Positions 1 to 6,155 are shown, numbered from the stretch's first letter. The stretch: DNA of 7,508 nt from Clostridia bacterium (GCA_017551645.1 JAFZLE010000364.1:1-7508); one strand, 5' to 3'. A program made the numbers and translations. Notes: generated from the sequence alone by a model not told the origin.

Positions 1-1314
1 GACCACTGGGAGAGCGTGTTCCTTACCATAGCGCCGCCGGACAGCCTGCCCGCCGGTGAATATCCCCTGCGCGTGACCCTGAAAGGCGAGAATGGCGAAG
101 TTTTAGCCTCCGCCTGCACCGTATATAAACGCATAAACGCCCGCCTGCCCAAGCAGAAGCTGGTCCACACCCGCTGGTTCCACACAGACGGGCTGTGCCA
201 GTATTATAATGTTGAGATGTGGTCGGAAGAGTTCTGGCGCATCTGCGAGAACTTCGTCAGGGAAGCGGCGCACATGGGCATAAACTGCCTGCTCACCCCC
301 GTGCACACCCCGCCGCTGGATACCCGCGAGGGCGGCGAGAGGCTCACCAGCCAGCTGGTGGACGTGACCGTCAAAAACGGGAAGTATTCCTTCGGCTTCA
401 CCAGGCTGCGCCGCTGGATAAAAATGGCGCAGGAGTGCGGCATGGAGTATTTTGAGGTCGCCCACTTCTTCACCCAGTGGGGCGCTAAGCACGCTCCCAA
501 GATAATGGCCACCGTGGACGGTGAGTACAAACGCATATTCGGCTGGGAGACAGACGCGGTGGGGCCGGAATACAATGCTTTCCTCAAAAAGTACATCCCC
601 GCCCTGCGCAGGGAGTTCGCCCGTCTGGGAGTGCTGGACAAGTGCTTCTTCCACATTTCCGACGAGCCCAGGGAGAGCAACCTTGAGTTCTACCGCGCCG
701 CCGCAAACAGCGTAAAACAGCAGCTTAAGGGCGTAAAGGTCATAGACGCCCTGAGCAATATAGAATTCTATAAGCAGGGGCTGGTCAAAATGCCCGTGCC
801 TTCCTCCAACCACATAAAGCCCTTCCTGGAGGAGAACATACCCGGCCTGTGGACGTATTACTGCTGCGGCCAGTACAAGGACGTATCCAACGTATTTCTG
901 TCCATGCCCGCCTCCCGCAGCCGCGTGATAGGCGTGCAGCTGTACAAGTTCAATATCGCGGGCCTGCTTCAGTGGGGCTACAACTTCTATAACAACCAGT
1001 ATTCCGACGACCCGACCAATCCCTTCCTGAGCACGGACGGCGACGGTTTCACCCCTGCGGGAGACTGCTACATAGTCTATCCCGGCGCGCACGGGCAGGC
1101 CTGGCCCTCCCTGCGCTCGGTAGCGGTCAGGCAGGGCATGGACGACCTGCGCGCCCTAGAACTGCTGGAAAGCTATATAGGTCATGACGAGGTAGTCAGG
1201 CTGATCGAGCAGGGCATAACGCCCATCGAGTTCGACGTCTATCCCAGGAGCCCCGACTGGCTGCCCCGCCTGAGGCAGAGAGTGAACGCGCTGATAGAAC
1301 AGTACGCCAGATAA
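1..1314 (+). CDS. GH123/DUF4091-type glycoside hydrolase, C-terminal part (5' truncated)
   Basis: The frame is open from base 1 (Asp-His-Trp-Glu-Ser) to TAA at 1312-1314, giving 437 visible codons. The true start lies upstream, and the GTG at 16 is an internal Val. The first ~45 residues look like the end of a beta-sandwich domain (PAGEYPLRVTL). A TIM-barrel-like catalytic region follows, opening with HTRWFHTDGL. The motif FHISDEP has its Asp-Glu pair at bases 661-666. In characterised GH123 enzymes (beta-N-acetylgalactosaminidases with substrate-assisted catalysis) a neighbouring Asp and Glu are the catalytic residues. The C-terminal stretch with AGDCYIVYPG and the following R-x-GMDDLRALELLE is typical of DUF4091, since renamed the GH123 catalytic domain. 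Roughly the first 100-200 residues are missing, so a signal peptide cannot be judged. Isoleucine is mostly ATA (15 of 21). Family assignment is firm; GalNAc specificity is only suggested, as the family is broad. Confidence 0.88.
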   Translation, partial: DHWESVFLTIAPPDSLPAGEYPLRVTLKGENGEVLASACTVYKRINARLPKQKLVHTRWFHTDGLCQYYNVEMWSEEFWRICENFVREAAHMGINCLLTPVHTPPLDTREGGERLTSQLVDVTVKNGKYSFGFTRLRRWIKMAQECGMEYFEVAHFFTQWGAKHAPKIMATVDGEYKRIFGWETDAVGPEYNAFLKKYIPALRREFARLGVLDKCFFHISDEPRESNLEFYRAAANSVKQQLKGVKVIDALSNIEFYKQGLVKMPVPSSNHIKPFLEENIPGLWTYYCCGQYKDVSNVFLSMPASRSRVIGVQLYKFNIAGLLQWGYNFYNNQYSDDPTNPFLSTDGDGFTPAGDCYIVYPGAHGQAWPSLRSVAVRQGMDDLRALELLESYIGHDEVVRLIEQGITPIEFDVYPRSPDWLPRLRQRVNALIEQYAR

Positions 1315-1328
1315 GCAGTATACGAATT

Positions 1329-1360
1329 AAGGCTGTTGCGAAAAAAAGCAACAGCCTTTT
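1329..1360 (+). terminator. Intrinsic terminator of the hydrolase gene
   Basis: An 11-bp stem (AAGGCTGTTGC at 1329-1339 paired with 1348-1358) encloses an 8-base A-rich loop and runs into TTTT (1357-1360). It begins 15 bases after the hydrolase stop codon, in the right orientation to end that transcript. The A-rich loop becomes T-rich on the other strand, but few Ts follow the stem there, so it should act mainly on the plus strand. Confidence 0.85.
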
Positions 1361-1482
1361 ATATAGCTGATCGTTGGGATGTACAGCAGAGAATACCTGA
1401 AATCAGGAAACTCAGGGAAAGTTTGGAGGGGCCGAAGCCCCTCCAACTTCATTCCGCAGAACCGGCTTTGCCGGTTCGAGGA

Positions 1483-1520
1483 GTATTTTTGAGCAGGCCA
1501 GCCTGCCTGCTCAAAAATAC
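1483..1520. repeat. 16-bp perfect inverted repeat (H3)
   Basis: The arms GTATTTTTGAGCAGGC (1483-1498) and their exact complement (1505-1520) flank a 6-base spacer. T-runs lie 5' of the GC-rich core and A-runs 3' of it on either strand. That is the opposite polarity to a terminator, so a bidirectional terminator is unlikely. It is the longest perfect palindrome in the window and the best probe for other copies in the genome. Confidence 0.75.
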
Positions 1521-1531
1521 ATTCCTTACGG

Positions 1532-1571
1532 CTTTTGCGCCCGAAAAATCCCGCAGGATTTTTAGCAAAAG
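1532..1571 (-). terminator. Possible weak terminator of the transporter operon (H4)
   Basis: On the minus strand the core stem is AAAAATCC / GGATTTTT with loop TGCG, extended by outer arms CTTTTGC / GCAAAAG. The run of five Ts is the 3' arm of the stem itself, and CGGGC follows it. It resembles an A-T flanked bidirectional terminator with a weak GC core. An alternative outer pairing (1535-1541 with 1571-1577) is also possible. It lies ~55 bases beyond the last permease stop codon. Confidence 0.4.
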
Positions 1572-1586
1572 GCGCAAGACTCCAGC

Positions 1587-1619
1587 TGATTGAAACGAAT
1601 TATCAATTCATTTCAATCA
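1587..1619 (-). other. 3'-end stem-loop just after the last permease gene (H5)
   Basis: TGATTGAAA pairs with TTTCAATCA, and after one mismatch 5 more base pairs close a 3-base loop. It starts 5 bases past the minus-strand stop codon at 1625-1627. No T-run follows on the minus strand, so it is more likely a 3'-end stabilising stem-loop, or the first part of the downstream hairpin cluster, than a complete terminator. Confidence 0.5.
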
Positions 1620-1624
1620 ATGAT

Positions 1625-2605
1625 CTATCCTTTTACCGCGCCCGCGATAAAGCTGTCCTGTATGCGCTTGCTCAGGAAAACGTAAGCGATCAGGGTGGGC
1701 AGCGTGGCTATGGTGAGCGCCGCGCCTATGGGACCCCAGCGGGTGGTGTACTGGCCGAAGAGCTGCTGTACGCCCACGGGCAGGGTGCGGTATTTGCCGG
1801 AAGACACGAAGACCGTGGCGAACAAAAGCTCGTTCCAGCACTGCAGGAAGGTGTATATGCCCACAGTGGCGATGGCGGGCATCATCAGCGGGGCGATCAC
1901 ACGCACGAAAATGCCCCACACCCCGCAGCCGTCCAGGAACGCCGCCTCGTCCAGGTCGTAGGGGATTTCCCCCATGAAGCCGGAAGAGATCAGTATGCCC
2001 ATGGCCAGCGCGAAGGCCGCGTACGGGAAGATCAGCGCCGAGTAAGTGTTCAGCAGTCCCAGCCGGGAGAGCATCACATACACGGGCACTATGGCGGCGT
2101 GGATGGGTATGGTGAGCCCCAGCATGAAGAACTTGTTCATGGTCTTCCTGCCCTTCCACACCAGGCGCGTCATGGCGTAAGTGGCCATGAACGAGGCGAT
2201 CATGGTGATGGTTATGGCGAGCACCGTCACCACCAGGCTGTTCAGGAAGTACTGGCCCATGTTGCCGGTCTTCATTGCCTCGGTGTAGTTGCTCCACTCC
2301 CAATGCTTGGGCAGCCCCACGTGATTGGGCAGCACCTGCACGCGCTTCTCCTTTTCCACCATCGTGACTTCGCCCGTCTCAGCGTCAACGACTTCTTCCA
2401 TGACCTTGACTTTGGTGGAATAACCCAGTATCTCGTCATTGTTTTTAAGGGAGAAGGTGACCATCCAGTACAGCGGGAAGATGTTTATAAACACCAGCGC
2501 CAGCAGCAGCAGGTGCACGAGCAGTGCCTTGGGTTTGAAAGCGAAACGCTTTTTTTCGCCGGTAACGATGTCGACCTGCTTGGGGACGAGTCCGTTCTTC
2601 TTCAT
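1625..2605 (-). CDS. CUT1 sugar ABC transporter permease, MalG/LplC type
   Basis: 326-residue inner-membrane subunit that, with the upstream permease, would form the sugar channel. A first membrane helix lies at ~28-50, with further hydrophobic segments at ~118-145, 158-180, 186-208, 237-265 and 294-311. The EAA loop that docks to the ATPase reads DEAAFLDGCGVWGIF (residues 219-233), with Ile/Val-x-x-Pro to residue 239. The C-terminus, LSKRIQDSFIAGAVKG, is a classic MalG-type ending. The start is set at ATG 2603-2605: it overlaps the upstream stop as ATGA, and GGGGGGAG lies 8 bases before it. A longer in-frame reading from 2665 would sit inside the previous gene and lacks this support. Residues 62-92 form a charged insertion (with DAETGEV) in the extracytoplasmic loop after helix 1. 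Substrate is unknown. Confidence 0.93.
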   Translation of the reverse strand: MKKNGLVPKQVDIVTGEKKRFAFKPKALLVHLLLLALVFINIFPLYWMVTFSLKNNDEILGYSTKVKVMEEVVDAETGEVTMVEKEKRVQVLPNHVGLPKHWEWSNYTEAMKTGNMGQYFLNSLVVTVLAITITMIASFMATYAMTRLVWKGRKTMNKFFMLGLTIPIHAAIVPVYVMLSRLGLLNTYSALIFPYAAFALAMGILISSGFMGEIPYDLDEAAFLDGCGVWGIFVRVIAPLMMPAIATVGIYTFLQCWNELLFATVFVSSGKYRTLPVGVQQLFGQYTTRWGPIGAALTIATLPTLIAYVFLSKRIQDSFIAGAVKG

Positions 2606-2621
2606 GACACTTTCTCCCCCC
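2602..2621 (-). promoter_or_regulatory. ATGA stop/start overlap with strong internal ribosome binding site
   Basis: The stop TGA of the upstream permease and the start ATG of the downstream permease share the four bases ATGA (2602-2605, minus strand). GGGGGGAG (2614-2621) sits inside the upstream gene 8 bases before the ATG. This arrangement implies translational coupling and equal amounts of the two permease subunits. Confidence 0.85.
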
Positions 2622-3579
2622 TGTCCCTGAACGCCAGGCTTATCAGCAAGGCGAAGATAAAGCACAGCACTATCAGTATCACGGCGATGGCGCTGCCCAG
2701 ACCGTAGCGGTTGTGCAGGAAGAGCAGCTTGTACATCAGCGTGCTGGGCAGCTCCGCCTTGGTGGTGTCCTTCATTAATGTATAGATAAGGTCGAAGGAC
2801 TTGAGCGAGCCCGTTACCGCGAATATGACGCTGACTTTTAGTATGGGTTTTATGTACGGGATGATGATGTAGCGGTTCACCTGCCCGTCACGGCAGCCGT
2901 CCAGCTTGGCGGCTTCCAACAGTTCGGCAGGCACGCCCCTGATGCCCGCGTACATGAGCAGCATGTGGTAACCCACGTACTGCCACAGTATGGGTATGAA
3001 CGCCGCGATAAGCGCGGTCTCCTTAAAGCCCGTCCACTGTCCGGTGAACTGCAGCTTGGAGGAAGTGATGTGCTTCGTTATCCAGGGGAACAGCCACTGG
3101 TCTATGCCCAGCGCCTTTAAGCCGGCGTTCAGTATGCCCGCCTTGCCGGGATCGTAGATGTTCATCCACAGCCGCCCGATGATGACCGTGGAGATCAGCA
3201 CCGGCATGAAGAATATGGACAGGTAAAACCTTTCGCCCGTTATATGCTTGCTGAGCTTGAGGGCCAGCGCAAGCGCGATAGGCAGCTGAATGAAAACGGA
3301 GAGCGCCGCCAGTATCAGAGAGTTCACCAGCGCGTCGCCCATGAACTTGTCGTTCACGAAGGTCTTGCCCGTCTCCGCGTTCACCAGCGTGCGGCTGAAC
3401 AGCTCCTTGTAGTTGTCCAGCCATACAAAGCTCATGCTCTTGCTCGCTATGGAGTTAAAGTCATGAAAGCTGTAGTACGCGGACATCACTATAGGCGCGA
3501 TCAGTATCCCCACGAACAGTATGAGCGCAGGCAGCAGGAACAAGAATATGTTCAGCTTGTAGGAAAGAGTTCTTTTCAT
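2602..3579 (-). CDS. CUT1 sugar ABC transporter permease, MalF/UgpA/LplB type
   Basis: 325-residue inner-membrane subunit, partner of the downstream permease. The N-terminus MKRTLSYKLNIFLFLLPAL is the usual start of MalF/LplB-like permeases. Six hydrophobic segments are visible at about residues 11-31, 86-108, 119-139, 187-211, 243-263 and 295-316. The EAA motif is LLEAAKLDGCRDGQ with the conserved Pro after Ile-Ile-Ile (residues 220-241), the coupling site for the ATPase. Two extra-cytoplasmic stretches are longer than in minimal family members: NAETGKTFVNDK after helix 1 (67-78), and ~155-185 before helix 4. On the mRNA, AGGAAGG lies 11 bases upstream of ATG 3577-3579, with a closer AGGG. 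No ATPase gene is adjacent. In Gram-positive bacteria CUT1 importers often share an MsmX/MsiK-type ATPase encoded elsewhere, which is the likely situation here. Confidence 0.93.
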   Translation of the reverse strand: MKRTLSYKLNIFLFLLPALILFVGILIAPIVMSAYYSFHDFNSIASKSMSFVWLDNYKELFSRTLVNAETGKTFVNDKFMGDALVNSLILAALSVFIQLPIALALALKLSKHITGERFYLSIFFMPVLISTVIIGRLWMNIYDPGKAGILNAGLKALGIDQWLFPWITKHITSSKLQFTGQWTGFKETALIAAFIPILWQYVGYHMLLMYAGIRGVPAELLEAAKLDGCRDGQVNRYIIIPYIKPILKVSVIFAVTGSLKSFDLIYTLMKDTTKAELPSTLMYKLLFLHNRYGLGSAIAVILIVLCFIFALLISLAFRDRGEKVS

Positions 3580-3606
3580 AGACCCTGAATCCTTCCTGTA
3601 AATGGA

Positions 3607-3644
3607 GAAGGCGACCCCCGGGTACAGCCCTGAGGATCGCCTTC
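3607..3644 (-). other. Intergenic hairpin between binding-protein and permease genes
   Basis: Eight base pairs (GAAGGCGA at 3607-3614 with TCGCCTTC at 3637-3644) are followed by one mismatch and two further G-C pairs. The stem lies ~35 bases after the binding-protein stop codon and ends shortly before the permease ribosome binding site. Only a poor T-run follows. Such hairpins typically protect the binding-protein mRNA from 3' decay or partly end transcription, so that binding protein exceeds permease; that role is inferred here. Confidence 0.6.
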
Positions 3645-3679
3645 CCTGTTCAATCGTTCAGTTCAGTATCTAACAGCGT

Positions 3680-4921
3680 TTACTGCAGCGCGCTGGTCAG
3701 GCTGTCAACAAAGCCCGCGCCGTCGATCTCGCAGCCGTATACCTTGGACACGAAGTTCAGGTAGGTGTTGGCGGGGTCAGCGCTCATGGCGGTGTCGCCG
3801 AAGAGCACCATGCCGTCAGCAGCGGCTACCATCGCAGCGACGTCGGCCACCAGGGGCTTCACGGCGCTGGTATCGTAGTCGGGAGTCCAGGCGGGCAGAC
3901 CGGAACCGGCCAGATAGCCGTAGTGGCAGATCTCTTTGCCCAGCTCGAACGCGGCCTGAGCGGCCAGCTCGGGATTCTTGGAGGTGGCAGCTACCGCCAG
4001 AGTGTCGGAAGGTCCGCCGATGACCTGGCTGTAAGTGGCCTTCTCAGCGTCCAGTACGGGGAACATGGCGACCTGGAAGTTGCCTTCCGCGTCGTTCACT
4101 TCGCCGCAGTTCCAGGAGCCGTTCTGATAGAACGCGTACTCGCCGGCGATGAAGTTGGCCTTGACCTGGTCATTGCCCAGCGCGAGGCCGTTGGGATCGA
4201 AGTAACCCTTGATGATCATATCCTGGAAGGTGTCCACCGCAGTGGCGATGGCGGGATCGTTCCAGGTGGCGCGGCCGGCGAAGATCTCGTTGAGAGCTTC
4301 ATAGCCGATGGTCTTCAGGATGATGGGCTCCAGGTACTCGGTCACGCACCAGGTCTCGGAACCGGCGCAGCCGAAGGGAGTGATGCCCGCCGCTACCAGG
4401 GCGTCGCAGCACGCGATCAGCTCTTCGTAGGTGGTGGGGACCGCTTCATAGCCGGCCTCGGCCAGCAGGTCCATGTTGGCGAACAGGGCCACGATGTTCA
4501 TGGTCAGCGGCACGCCGTAGTGCTTTCCGCCGTAGGAAGCGTTGCCCAGCATGACCTCGGGAAGAGCGTCAGCGAACTGAGCGTAGGTCTCGTCCAGGCA
4601 GTACACGTTGCCCTGATCCACGAAGTCGCCCAGGAAGGCGCCCGCCCAGGTGAAGAAGATGTCGGGCAGGGTGTCGGGATCGGCCATGGCGGCCTTGATC
4701 TTTACCTTGTAGGACTGGTTCTCAAAGGCTTCCCACTCGATCTTGATGTCGGGATGCGCAGCTTCGAACGCGGCGATGGCAGCCTCATAAGCGGGGCGGT
4801 TCGCGTCGCTCTCAGTGGCGATGCACCACATGGTCAGGGTGGTCTTCTCGGCTTCCGCGAACACGGAAGTCATGGACAGCAGCATAACAGCCGCCAGCAG
4901 CAAAGCAACAAACTTCTTCAT
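3680..4921 (-). CDS. CUT1 extracellular sugar-binding protein (ABC transporter)
   Basis: 413-residue family 1 solute-binding protein that would capture a sugar outside the membrane and deliver it to the two permeases. The start at ATG 4919-4921 follows an excellent AAAGGAGG with a 6-base spacing; an in-frame ATG at 5002 has no ribosome site and lies upstream of the promoter. Residues 1-22 form a signal peptide (MKKFVALLLAAVMLLSMTSVFA) predicted to be cut before Glu23. No cysteine lies at the cleavage site, so no lipid anchor is expected. The mature part begins with LTMWCIATESDANRPAYEAA, typical of CUT1 binding proteins. TWAGAFLGDFVDQG (91-104), FIAGEYAFYQNGSW (257-270) and IGGPSDTLAV (301-310) fit the usual two-lobed fold. 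All 20 isoleucines use ATC, suggesting high expression. The ligand is unknown. Confidence 0.93.
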   Translation of the reverse strand: MKKFVALLLAAVMLLSMTSVFAEAEKTTLTMWCIATESDANRPAYEAAIAAFEAAHPDIKIEWEAFENQSYKVKIKAAMADPDTLPDIFFTWAGAFLGDFVDQGNVYCLDETYAQFADALPEVMLGNASYGGKHYGVPLTMNIVALFANMDLLAEAGYEAVPTTYEELIACCDALVAAGITPFGCAGSETWCVTEYLEPIILKTIGYEALNEIFAGRATWNDPAIATAVDTFQDMIIKGYFDPNGLALGNDQVKANFIAGEYAFYQNGSWNCGEVNDAEGNFQVAMFPVLDAEKATYSQVIGGPSDTLAVAATSKNPELAAQAAFELGKEICHYGYLAGSGLPAWTPDYDTSAVKPLVADVAAMVAAADGMVLFGDTAMSADPANTYLNFVSKVYGCEIDGAGFVDSLTSALQ

Positions 4922-4927
4922 GGTTAT

Positions 4928-4935
4928 CCTCCTTT
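4928..4935 (-). promoter_or_regulatory. Ribosome binding site that fixes the binding-protein start
   Basis: AAAGGAGG on the minus strand, complementary to the 16S rRNA 3' end, lies 6 bases before ATG 4919-4921. It decides this start over the in-frame ATG at 5002, whose product would add 27 residues in front of an otherwise perfect signal peptide. Confidence 0.9.
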
Positions 4936-4957
4936 GTAAATGTTGTTTGCGAGTAAG

Positions 4958-4985
4958 AGTATAGCACAGACCTGTTATATGTAAA
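4958..4985 (-). promoter_or_regulatory. Sigma-A-like promoter of the binding-protein gene
   Basis: Minus strand: -35 TTTACA (4980-4985), 16-base spacer, extended TGC, then -10 TATACT (4958-4963). Both hexamers match the consensus at 5 of 6 positions, and the TG extension compensates for the short spacer. The expected transcript starts near 4950, leaving ~30 bases before the ATG. It lies between the dehydrogenase and the binding protein, so the transporter can be expressed separately from the dehydrogenase. Confidence 0.75.
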
Positions 4986-5012
4986 GCAATTATTGTTCTC
5001 ATTTATTGCTTT
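4983..5012. promoter_or_regulatory. Candidate operator overlapping the transporter -35
   Basis: Inverted repeat AAAGCAAT (4983-4990) and ATTGCTTT (5005-5012) with a 14-base spacer. Arm centres are 22 bases apart, two turns of the helix, so a dimeric regulator could contact both arms on one face. The inner arm touches the -35 hexamer. The regulator is unknown, and no regulator gene lies in the window. Confidence 0.45.
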
Positions 5013-5039
5013 TGGTTTCTCTGTAATTGCGCTGTGAGC

Positions 5040-6095
5040 TTACAGGTCGCACTTGAAGCCGTGGCCTTCTTCGGCGGCTTTGAACAGCAGGTCTATTATT
5101 TTCATTACTCTCAGGCTCTGTTCGGGCTTAACAATCAGTTCCGCCCTGCCGTCCAGCACATCGCAGATATTGTTGTAATAGTCCGCCCAATCGGTCTTTA
5201 CTTCCGGCAGGGGTATCTCGTTCATCGTGAACTTGGGCCGCGGCGCCATGGTGCGCGTGGGACCTGCTTCGGTGTACACGATGTCCTCGTCCCACTCCAT
5301 CTGCGCGTCCTGCTTGAGCTGGTAAAGCTCGCCTTCGCATTCCCAGTTTTTGATCATAAGCGTGCCGCCCGTGCCTTCCACATGCCAGCGGTAAGACGGG
5401 ATAAGGCACATGGTGCTCATTTCCAGCACCGCGCTCATGCCGCTTTCAAACAGCAGCATAAGCTTGATATTGTCATCCACCTCGGGAGTGTAGACGCTGA
5501 GCAGGTGGCTGTCCACCTTCACAAGTTTAGAGGTATCCAGCTGGGTGATCTGGTCGATCAGATGCACGCCCCAGTCCAGCAGCATGCCGCCGCCGTTCCT
5601 TTTATAGCCCCTCCAGCCGTACATGGAACCGCGGGAACCCTGCACCTTGCTCTCCACGAAAGTGAGCTGCCCCAGCAGGCCCCTTTCTTTAGCTTCCTTT
5701 ACTATACGGAAGTCTCTGTCCCAGCGCCGGTTCTGGTGCACCGAGAAGAGCTTGCCCGTCTCGTTCCTTACGGCGATGATCTCCTCCATCTCCCCGGCGT
5801 TCAGCGTGACAGGCTTTTCGCACACCACGTTCTTGCCCGCGCGCATGGCGCGGATGGCGGTCTCCTTATGCATGTCGTTGGGAATGGCTATGGTCACCAG
5901 GTCGATCTCCGGGTCTCCCAGCACTTCTTCCAGGGAGGAATACGCCTTTATCCCCAGCTGCTTCGTCTTTTCCAGCGCTTCGCTCCTCACGTCAAAAGCG
6001 CCTTTGACCCTGAGCGACGGCACTTTTTTCTGTATGTTTTGCACGTGCCAGGTGCCCATTCCGCCAAGCCCTATAACCGCTATATTGTGTCCCAT
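5040..6095 (-). CDS. Gfo/Idh/MocA family NAD(P)-dependent oxidoreductase
   Basis: 351-residue cytoplasmic enzyme of the sugar or inositol dehydrogenase family. The start at ATG 6093-6095 is chosen because AAGGGAG (6103-6109) lies 7 bases upstream; an ATG at 6113 would place that ribosome site inside the gene and leave almost no leader. The N-terminal Rossmann fold shows IGLGGMG (8-14) for nucleotide binding, IAIPNDMHKE (~70-79) and the family signature CEKPVTLNAGEM, with Glu93-Lys94-Pro95, where the Lys is the usual catalytic residue. GGGMLLDWGVHLID follows, with Asp174 and His178, the pair that contacts substrate in this family. The length is standard. It is first in the minus-strand gene row, 118 bases before the binding protein, with no clear terminator between, so read-through is likely. 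Substrate is unknown. Some family members are GH109 glycosidases, but nothing here singles that out. Confidence 0.92.
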   Translation of the reverse strand: MGHNIAVIGLGGMGTWHVQNIQKKVPSLRVKGAFDVRSEALEKTKQLGIKAYSSLEEVLGDPEIDLVTIAIPNDMHKETAIRAMRAGKNVVCEKPVTLNAGEMEEIIAVRNETGKLFSVHQNRRWDRDFRIVKEAKERGLLGQLTFVESKVQGSRGSMYGWRGYKRNGGGMLLDWGVHLIDQITQLDTSKLVKVDSHLLSVYTPEVDDNIKLMLLFESGMSAVLEMSTMCLIPSYRWHVEGTGGTLMIKNWECEGELYQLKQDAQMEWDEDIVYTEAGPTRTMAPRPKFTMNEIPLPEVKTDWADYYNNICDVLDGRAELIVKPEQSLRVMKIIDLLFKAAEEGHGFKCDL

Positions 6096-6125
6096 GCTTT
6101 TTCTCCCTTGCATTTATTCATACAC

Positions 6126-6155
6126 ATTTTAGCAGAATGCATCGTTACTTTTCAA
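6126..6155 (-). promoter_or_regulatory. Promoter of the dehydrogenase gene
   Basis: Minus strand: -35 TTGAAA (6150-6155), 18-base spacer, -10 TAAAAT (6126-6131) preceded by TGC (extended -10). The predicted start near 6119 leaves ~24 bases of leader before ATG 6095, which also argues against the ATG at 6113. Confidence 0.65.

Larger units (their letters stand above)
1423..1619 (-). repeat. Cluster of five consecutive hairpins in the convergent intergenic region
   Basis: Five inverted repeats follow one another with gaps of only 5 to 15 bases. H1 has 10-bp arms (1423-1432/1437-1446). H2 has 8-bp arms (1459-1466/1470-1477). H3 has 16-bp arms (1483-1498/1505-1520). H4 has 8-bp arms (1544-1551/1556-1563), extended by outer arms 1532-1538/1565-1571. 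H5 has 9-bp arms (1587-1595/1611-1619) plus 5 more pairs after one mismatch. Read on the minus strand, H1 has loop TTCG and H4 has loop TGCG, each closed by C-G, which matches the very stable cUNCGg tetraloop class; read on the plus strand neither loop is a known stable tetraloop. This suggests a structured 3' region of the transporter mRNA. It could also be a genome-wide palindromic intergenic repeat. No coding gene is credible here. Confidence 0.7.

Noticed and set aside
103..1092. 329-codon minus-strand frame across the hydrolase
   Set aside because: The opposite strand has a clear family match with catalytic motif; this frame has no motif and no start signals.
1336..1593. 85-codon plus-strand frame in the gap after the hydrolase
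   Set aside because: It begins inside the terminator hairpin and is made largely of palindromes. It has no ribosome site and is not protein-like.
1535..2707. 390-codon open frame on the plus strand across the MalG-type permease gene
   Set aside because: It is antisense to a well-supported permease. Its translation is rich in His, Gln and Gly with no domain, and it starts inside the hairpin cluster without a ribosome site.
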